From positions 1 through 9,111 of the forward strand of contig JAFNGD010000013.1 in NCBI GenBank assembly GCA_017885365.1: 9,111 nt of DNA, given 5' to 3'. The stretch comes from Nitrospirota bacterium. GTDB lineage: Bacteria; Nitrospirota; UBA9217. Position 1 is the stretch's first letter. Each line of letters opens with the position of its first letter. The notes below the pieces were generated by a model. The model was not told the DNA's origin and searched no databases. It worked only from the letters and a program-made list of their open reading frames with translations. A program made the position numbers and the translations under genes. Below, piece after piece: positions 5,366-9,111 of this stretch.

Positions 5366-6031
5366 ATGAAAAGGTCATTCCTTGCAGCAATAATGGTGTT
5401 AGTAAGCCTGCCTTTGACAGGGTGTGGCGGTGGCGGCAGTAGTGCACCTCCACCTCCGACGATCGTTACGCAGATCCTGAGCGACCCTGCGTTTGACGGC
5501 GATATCGCGCATGATCTCCTAACGGCGGGTACGCTCACAGTAACGCAGGGCAATACGCAAAGTGTGTATGCCGGCATAGATTTCGTCAACGGGGTTGAAT
5601 ACCGTGCATTTCTGGACTTCCCCTTGACAGGCGTGGGTGGCGTCCCGGGCAACGCCGTCATAGCATCGGCGACCCTCGATATAGTAATAAACAGTCTCCT
5701 TCTTCAAACGCCTGCCGACACGATCCCGATTCGTATCGACCTTGTTTCCTTTCCACAGCCAATGATAGAAACGGATTTTAGCCGTACGATCCAACCAGCG
5801 CTGGAGACGATCACAACTTTTATTATCCCTGCCGATTTCGGTCACCACGTATTCATAGAGGTGACTTCATTGATGATCGAAGCGCAGCGTTTGGGCCTGC
5901 CTGACTTCCAGGTTCGAATATTAGAGGATAATTTAATTGTAGGCGCTCCCCTCGGACTCATCGAGATCGATGATACCACAGGAGCGTTTCGAGGTGACCT
6001 CGCGCCTCTGCTGCAGGTCTCCTATTTCTGA
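5366..6031 (+). CDS. lipoprotein with a DNRLRE-like beta-sandwich domain
   Basis: A 221-residue lipoprotein. The signal MKRSFLAAIMVLVSLPLTGC has a clear LTGC lipobox with Cys20, followed by GGGGSSAPPPP, a flexible tether. ATG at 5366 is used: AGGA lies about 8 bases upstream, whereas the longer frame to TTG 5318 would bury the lipobox. The mature part (about 35-221) looks all-beta: SVYAGIDFVNGVEYRAFLDFPL, AVIASATLDIVI, PIRIDLVSF, HHVFIEVTSLMIEAQRLGLPDFQVRIL. This pattern, an R-x-FLDF strand, a SATLDI strand and a later W-less V-(D/E)VT strand, resembles the DNRLRE/CBM96-type domains found on secreted proteins; the resemblance is by eye only. It follows the beta-barrel gene on the same strand and could be on the same transcript. 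It is probably exposed on the periplasmic face of the outer membrane or on the cell surface. Confidence 0.8.
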   Translation: MKRSFLAAIMVLVSLPLTGCGGGGSSAPPPPTIVTQILSDPAFDGDIAHDLLTAGTLTVTQGNTQSVYAGIDFVNGVEYRAFLDFPLTGVGGVPGNAVIASATLDIVINSLLLQTPADTIPIRIDLVSFPQPMIETDFSRTIQPALETITTFIIPADFGHHVFIEVTSLMIEAQRLGLPDFQVRILEDNLIVGAPLGLIEIDDTTGAFRGDLAPLLQVSYF

Positions 6032-6122
6032 GGCCGCAGATCTTCCTCTGGATAAGCGGAAAGGATACTCTAGCAAGGTCAATCCCTGCGATTCAGCGGG
6101 TGATCTCAATGACCGGGAGTGG

Positions 6123-6152
6123 ACGACAGCAAATTGCCCACGATGCTATACT
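6123..6152 (+). promoter_or_regulatory. candidate promoter for the thioredoxin-fold gene
   Basis: TATACT at 6147-6152 has TG one base upstream (TGCTATACT), an extended -10. An 18-base spacer separates it from ACGACA (6123-6128), a 4-of-6 -35. The leader to ATG 6201 would be about 42 bases. This makes the thioredoxin gene independent of the preceding lipoprotein gene, 169 bp away. Confidence 0.5.
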
Positions 6153-6200
6153 ATTAATAATAGAGAGTGAGGCTTTTATAAAGAGAGGTGATGGTTTCTT

Positions 6201-6581
6201 ATGGCGCCGGATATTGTTTGGGAGAAGAGCCTCCATAACGCCCTGGGTCTGGCAAAAAAGGAAAACAAGCTCGTCCTTGCCGTCTTTTTCAGTACGAGCT
6301 GCGAGGCTTGCATGAAAATGGTCAACGGTACACTGATCACGGAACGCGTTCAGGAGTACATCCATGATCATTTTATATCCATTCAATATGAATCGGGTAT
6401 AGATTCGGATCAGTTCATGAGATTCTGCGTAACGGCAAAGCCCGCCATGATCGTACTGGATCACGAAGGCAATGAAATATTCAGAAAGATAGGCCACTTT
6501 GAGCCGGATCTGTTCATAGAAAAGCTCGAAAAGGCAAGAAAAAAGGCCGCACACAGAGAGGTCGCCCGCAGAGCAGCGTGA
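6201..6581 (+). CDS. cytosolic thioredoxin-fold protein with CxxC
   Basis: A 126-residue protein of the thioredoxin superfamily. The active-site motif CEAC lies at residues 34-37 after a beta strand (KLVLAVFFSTS), and the cis-proline segment is KPAMIVLDHEGNEIFRKIG with Pro81. Cys76 is an extra cysteine just before that loop. The typical N-terminal segment WEKSLHNALGLAKKENKLVL matches the thioredoxin_7/DUF255-like group that handles disulfides or acts as a protein reductase. The STSCEACM context differs from the classical WCGPC motif, so redox potential and partner are unclear. There is no signal peptide, so it is probably cytoplasmic, and the C-terminus is a basic helix (EKARKKAAHREVARRAA). 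ATG 6201 has AGAGGTG about 10 bases upstream. It appears to be a single gene with its own promoter, convergent with a broken membrane gene. Confidence 0.88.
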   Translation: MAPDIVWEKSLHNALGLAKKENKLVLAVFFSTSCEACMKMVNGTLITERVQEYIHDHFISIQYESGIDSDQFMRFCVTAKPAMIVLDHEGNEIFRKIGHFEPDLFIEKLEKARKKAAHREVARRAA

Positions 6582-6605
6582 TGTTCGGAACGTTGCTTAC
6601 GGTGA

Positions 6606-6655
6606 CAGGGGGATACGGGGAAAACGTCCTCCTACTCTACTGTTTATCCCCCCTG
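6606..6655. repeat. inverted repeat at a convergent gene junction
   Basis: CAGGGGGATA (6606-6615) faces TATCCCCCCTG (6645-6655); they pair over 10 bp with one extra C bulged, around a loop of 29 bases. It lies between the thioredoxin gene end (6581) and the minus-strand reading frame, with the TAG of the latter (6637-6639) in the loop. It may serve as a two-way transcript end, although no T-run is present. Confidence 0.35.
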
Positions 6656-7011
6656 CTCCTCGATCTAATCAACATCACGATCCCGATCCATATCACGGTC
6701 CGAAACAGCATCGCCATGATGCTGTTCACCGCCACGGTCCTTCCGAGCAGATGCATGCCCGCGAGCGACAGAAAGACCAAACCGTGGCAGGCCAGGACCA
6801 TCCGCGAAAGCATCCCGGCCCAGCCCCGCTCCCTCCACAGGCCTTAGCCAGCTGCCAGGGAAACAAGGCCCATCGCCACATTATAGCGAAGGAGCCAGGG
6901 AAGGACAGGGTACGGCTTGGTCTCTAAACCGAGCAGGACGATCCCGCCTTCCACGATGGTCAGGAGCCCGATGACCAGCGCCAGGAGTGCCGCAAGACGA
7001 TGTTTGCTCAT
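6637..7011 (-). pseudogene. four-helix membrane protein gene split by an in-frame TAA
   Basis: Reading minus from ATG 7011, one continuous frame of 125 codons is interrupted only by TAA at 6846-6844. The first part (55 residues, starting MSKHRLAALLALVIGLLTIVE) contains about two hydrophobic helices and the segment LPWLLRYNVAMGLVSLAAG. The second part (68 residues, starting GLWRERGWAGML) holds two more hydrophobic helices and ends RSRSRGDKQ before TAG 6639-6637. Codon use and hydrophobic periodicity continue unbroken across the TAA, and the joined product reads as a small integral membrane protein. So a single substitution in a once-intact gene is the simplest reading, with sequencing error or two separate polypeptides as alternatives. 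Internal ATG codons (6813, 6801) could restart translation. The start codon lacks a good ribosome binding site; the upstream 70 bases are very AT-rich. It follows a lipoprotein gene by 94 bp. Confidence 0.7.
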
Positions 7012-7080
7012 AAATAATAAGTTAAGTAAGGAGTATGAATTAAGAAATGAGAAACAGGTAGATTCTTTTAATAAATTCCT
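7012..7080. other. AT-rich intergenic strip
   Basis: About 70 bases of roughly 75-80 percent A+T, against a window of a little over half G+C. It is made of TAA/TTAAG-rich words, has stops in all frames, and directly precedes the membrane protein start. No clear -35/-10 pair or hairpin is visible. Confidence 0.5.
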
Positions 7081-7105
7081 GCTCGGCCGTGGAGACTTTG
7101 CAGGC

Positions 7106-7630
7106 TCAGCTGTACTTCAGTATGACCTCGATGTTCTTTATCTGGCCCTCGGCGCGCTCCCAGATCACCCTTACTGAATCCAGGGAAATGCTCTTCCAAT
7201 AGGCCCCGGTGGGTTTATATACGTGCCTCTCGGTCTCCAGACCGTATTTTTCCACGCGCGGATCGAGCTCCTGGGTCACATAGATCCGCCCCTTCGGGAT
7301 GAATTCAAAGCCGGAAAGATGGGTCCGCGACCGGCAGATGTGCAGGCCGTCCCGGGAAGTGGCCAACAGGTTCGAGTAGGCCGAGAGCAGGTCGGCCTCC
7401 GCCTTTGAGGCTGTCTTGTTCTTTAAGGCCGCTGTTCCCTCGGCAAGCCGCTGCAGCACCGCATCAGGGACCTCGCAGGCCTTGCCGGAGCTGATCGCGG
7501 CCTTCAGGTCCTGGCTGGCCCGGTCCAGTTCCGCGAACTTCCCCTTGTCCAGGCCCGGTTCCGATACACAACCAGTAACAAAGAGAAGTATTGCAGATAT
7601 CAATGTAATTATGGACTGTCCGGGCGTCAT
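7106..7630 (-). CDS. lipoprotein of unknown function
   Basis: A 174-residue lipoprotein. The signal ends LLFVTGC with Cys21 in a VTGC lipobox. Residues of about 29-95 form an Ala/Leu/Lys-rich helical region (KFAELDRASQDLKAAISSGKAC, RLAEGTAALKNKTASKAEADLLSAYSNLL), followed by a beta-rich C-terminal half (FEFIPKGRIYVTQELDP, RHVYKPTGAYWKSISLDSVRVIWERAEGQIKNIEVILKYS). Cys52 and Cys99 could form a disulfide in the periplasm. No family is recognised. The ribosome binding site before ATG 7630 is weak (GGTAAATAGAAACT); the stop codon of the small membrane ORF lies only 5 bp upstream, so translational coupling is likely. It belongs to a minus-strand run with the PDZ/CsgG-like gene upstream and the broken membrane gene downstream. 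Confidence 0.85.
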   Translation of the reverse strand: MTPGQSIITLISAILLFVTGCVSEPGLDKGKFAELDRASQDLKAAISSGKACEVPDAVLQRLAEGTAALKNKTASKAEADLLSAYSNLLATSRDGLHICRSRTHLSGFEFIPKGRIYVTQELDPRVEKYGLETERHVYKPTGAYWKSISLDSVRVIWERAEGQIKNIEVILKYS

Positions 7631-7635
7631 AGTTT

Positions 7636-7854
7636 CTATTTACCGTCCATCAGCCGCTCCAGCACGAACCACGCCGCTACAAGCGCCGCGATCAGGAAAA
7701 TGATCTTCCCGATGTTCTTCCAGAGAACCCTGAGGGTAAGGTCTTTCCTCTTGGTGTCCCCGTTCTGGACATCAGATGCCGGATGCGTATCCGACGGCTC
7801 CGTTCGTTTTGCCTTGCAGGGAGCCCGATGTTCCCGTGCTATAAATCCTCTTTG
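7636..7854 (-). pseudogene. small tail-anchored membrane ORF lacking a start codon
   Basis: An open frame from a TGA (7857-7855) to TAG (7638-7636) ends in a convincing membrane anchor: NIGKIIFLIAALVAAWFVLERLMDGK. A hydrophilic region precedes it (SDVQNGDTKRKDLTLRVLWK). The frame has no ATG, GTG or TTG before the hydrophobic helix. An ATA at 7842-7840, with AAGAGG 4 bases upstream, sits where a start would be expected, so an ATG to ATA change is one explanation; it would give 68 residues. Frameshift from the neighbouring ATG at about 7871 is another. The stop lies 5 bp before the lipoprotein start, which suggests the ORF belonged to the same operon. It is a gene of unknown function, intact with a rare start or damaged. 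Confidence 0.45.
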
Positions 7855-7903
7855 TCAACATCCGAGATTTGCCCCGAATCCCCTCACTCAGAACCTGTGA
7901 CTG

Positions 7904-8728
7904 TTACTTCAGCTTTTCTTGCTTGTGTTTGATCCGCATCTGGTCCACAGCCATGACTGTGCCGGAACTGATATCGATGAGGCGGGCGTTGATGGCGTCA
8001 TTATACCCCTGCGGATTTTTGTATCGTGCAAAATTGACGTCGAGGAGGTGAGTCGCGCCCGTCATCTCGCCGATCTTCAGGCGCATGGTATCTGATACTA
8101 ACCCTGTCTGGTTTAACCGATATTCGTCCAGTATGGCCTTGGTCCTGCTTCGATCCACGATGCTGAAATGAGCGTTCTTGCCCAGGTTGTTGAGGTAGAA
8201 ACTCTCCATAGCTGTCTGTTCGTCATGCCTGATCCCCTCTGCCCAGGAGTCGTATACTTCCCGCTTCATGTCGAACGTGCTCTTGACGTCGCTCACGACA
8301 ACAGCCAGAACAACCTTCTTGTTCTCGAGGAGGAGAGATTGTAATTTAATGAGTGTTGGACGGACCTTGATGATCACGGGTGCAACCTCGAATGTCTGCA
8401 TCTTACCTTTTCGCTGAACAGTGAACACGACCCGTTCACCTTTTTTCTTCGACGTGATGTGATCGATGACCTCCTTGACGCTCGTGAAGGACCTTCCATC
8501 AACCGTCAGAACCACATCGCCGGCCATGATGCCGGCCTTCGCAGCGGGAGAGTGCGGGGTCAGCGATTTGACGATGATCCTGTTGTCAGCCATCTGCAGA
8601 ACAATGCCGGCTTTCTTCTGCTCGACAAAGTTGTTTGTCTGGTTCTTTTCTTCGCCATACGATCGTCCAGGGAGCAGACATTCCCACGTCATAACAATGG
8701 TGATGAGCAGCGTCATTATGTTTCGCAT
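7904..8728 (-). CDS. PDZ domain and CsgG-like domain protein, periplasmic
   Basis: A 274-residue exported protein. An N-terminal hydrophobic segment (about 5-20, SYG before Glu26) is a signal peptide. A PDZ domain occupies about 39-118, with GIVLQM in place of the carboxylate loop, the HtrA/Deg-type pattern VKSLTPHSPAAKAGIMAGDVVLTVDG, and a final strand TVQRKGKMQTFEV. Residues of about 136-264 resemble CsgG/curli-assembly-type domains (PF03783): VVLAVVVSDVK, SFYLNNLGKNAHFSIVDRSRTKAILDEYRLNQTGLVSDTMRLKIGEMTGATHLLDVNF, then INARLIDISSGTVMAVDQ. In those proteins this domain forms part of an outer-membrane channel or binding module; here no lipobox is present, so pore formation is not implied. 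The protease domain that normally accompanies PDZ is absent. ATG 8728 has AGGAGGT 6 bases upstream. It leads the minus-strand cluster of three downstream frames; no obvious terminator follows it. Confidence 0.85.
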   Translation of the reverse strand: MRNIMTLLITIVMTWECLLPGRSYGEEKNQTNNFVEQKKAGIVLQMADNRIIVKSLTPHSPAAKAGIMAGDVVLTVDGRSFTSVKEVIDHITSKKKGERVVFTVQRKGKMQTFEVAPVIIKVRPTLIKLQSLLLENKKVVLAVVVSDVKSTFDMKREVYDSWAEGIRHDEQTAMESFYLNNLGKNAHFSIVDRSRTKAILDEYRLNQTGLVSDTMRLKIGEMTGATHLLDVNFARYKNPQGYNDAINARLIDISSGTVMAVDQMRIKHKQEKLK

Positions 8729-8953
8729 GTCAAACCTCCTAGGTTACTTCGCGGGTGTCAGAGAACTTCTCAGAAAATACTTAGGGACATACTATATCGC
8801 TCCTGTCAAGAGACCTTTTGCTGGGTATGATTTTCAATAAGATAGGTTTCTACGACAACTGAAGCCGCAGTTCTCCTTCCGGCATTCCTGCCGCTATCGA
8901 TTTTATCGGCGAGTCTCTCGCATTCAGACGAACGACAGCTCTAATCGTTATAT

Positions 8954-9111
8954 CTATTCGGCGTGCCGCGCTTTCTGTTTGGCCGCCAAGAATACCCTAT
9001 CCAGATTCCATCGTTCAAAAACGAGAAGCCCTGTATTGTCCCCACCGAGGTTAACTGCCCTCAACGTTGTGTCCCGGGCTCTCTCGCCGAAATCAGTTTT
9101 TTATGCTTCAC
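8954..9111 (-). pseudogene. protein-like 3' end, frameshifted at an A6 run near the edge
   Basis: A minus-strand frame of 48 codons from 9100 to TAG 8956-8954 reads as credible protein (DFGERARDTTLRAVNLGG..., VFERWNLDRVFLAAKQKARHAE). Immediately upstream it meets TAA at 9103-9101. A second frame begins GTG at 9111 and reads VKHKK before a run of six A (9102-9097 on the minus strand) and stops at TGA about 40 bases later. One extra A would join the two as VKHKKTDFGERARD..., a 54-residue product or the end of a longer one. So this may be a frameshifted gene, an assembly or sequencing error in a homopolymer, or a short gene starting at TTG. The family is not recognised. Confidence 0.35.

Noticed and set aside
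1613..6187. Shared 12-base word TTATAAAGAGAG before the genes at 1653 (1613-1624) and 6201 (6176-6187)
   Set aside because: A 12-base match is expected a few times by chance in 9 kb, and the GAGAG part overlaps ribosome-binding-like sequence, so a common regulator is not supported.
8795..8820. TTGACA on the minus strand upstream of the PDZ gene as a promoter
   Set aside because: No acceptable -10 hexamer lies at 16-18 bases; the nearby TATAGT is only 7 bases away, so I do not list it as a promoter.

Overview
The window looks like chromosomal DNA from a Gram-negative bacterium with an outer membrane. It encodes lipoproteins with clear lipoboxes, a predicted outer-membrane beta-barrel, Sec signal peptides, and proteins rich in aromatic and Gly/His residues. 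The gene styles (DUF2950, YtxH, small Gly/His lipoproteins, CsgG-like) and a TGTCATTGC...GCAATGACA palindromic element resemble Geobacter-like Desulfobacterota or Nitrospirota. That placement is inference from family resemblance. There are no tRNA or rRNA genes, no CRISPR array, no transposase, and no recognisable metabolic or defence genes. The theme is cell envelope and stress.

Left part, minus strand (1-1440): a secreted protein cut by the window edge (1-217) follows a 48-residue lipoprotein (237-383), and both probably share one promoter at 497-525. The gene-free stretch 384-753 holds that promoter, an 8-bp dyad (532-551), and a strong rho-independent terminator (631-664). The terminator serves a protein carrying two YtxH repeats (754-1293), which probably starts from an extended -10 promoter at 1398-1406.

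Middle, plus strand (1441-6581): a 37-residue small ORF (1441-1554); a secreted aromatic and Gly/Arg-rich protein (1653-2765); a DUF2950 protein (2858-3877) preceded by an intercistronic hairpin and a 12-codon ORF overlapping its start; then 306 bp of repeats (3878-4183). A 29-bp direct repeat there has one copy forming the end of the DUF2950 gene, followed by a 137-bp palindromic element. Next come a lipoprotein-like protein, a beta-barrel protein and another lipoprotein (4184-6031), then a cytosolic thioredoxin-fold protein with its own promoter (6201-6581).

Right part, minus strand (6637-9111): a PDZ plus CsgG-like protein (7904-8728) leads a run of a start-less small membrane ORF (7636-7854), a lipoprotein (7106-7630), and a membrane protein gene broken by an in-frame TAA (6637-7011). 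The edge holds a probable gene end with a suspected frameshift at an A6 run (8954-9111). In 8729-8953 I see only the good ribosome binding site of the PDZ gene and a TTGACA without a convincing -10 partner.

No complete novel system is evident. The most unusual items are the two damaged-looking minus-strand genes in an otherwise intact cluster, the repeat that supplies a gene's stop codon, and the PDZ-CsgG fusion.
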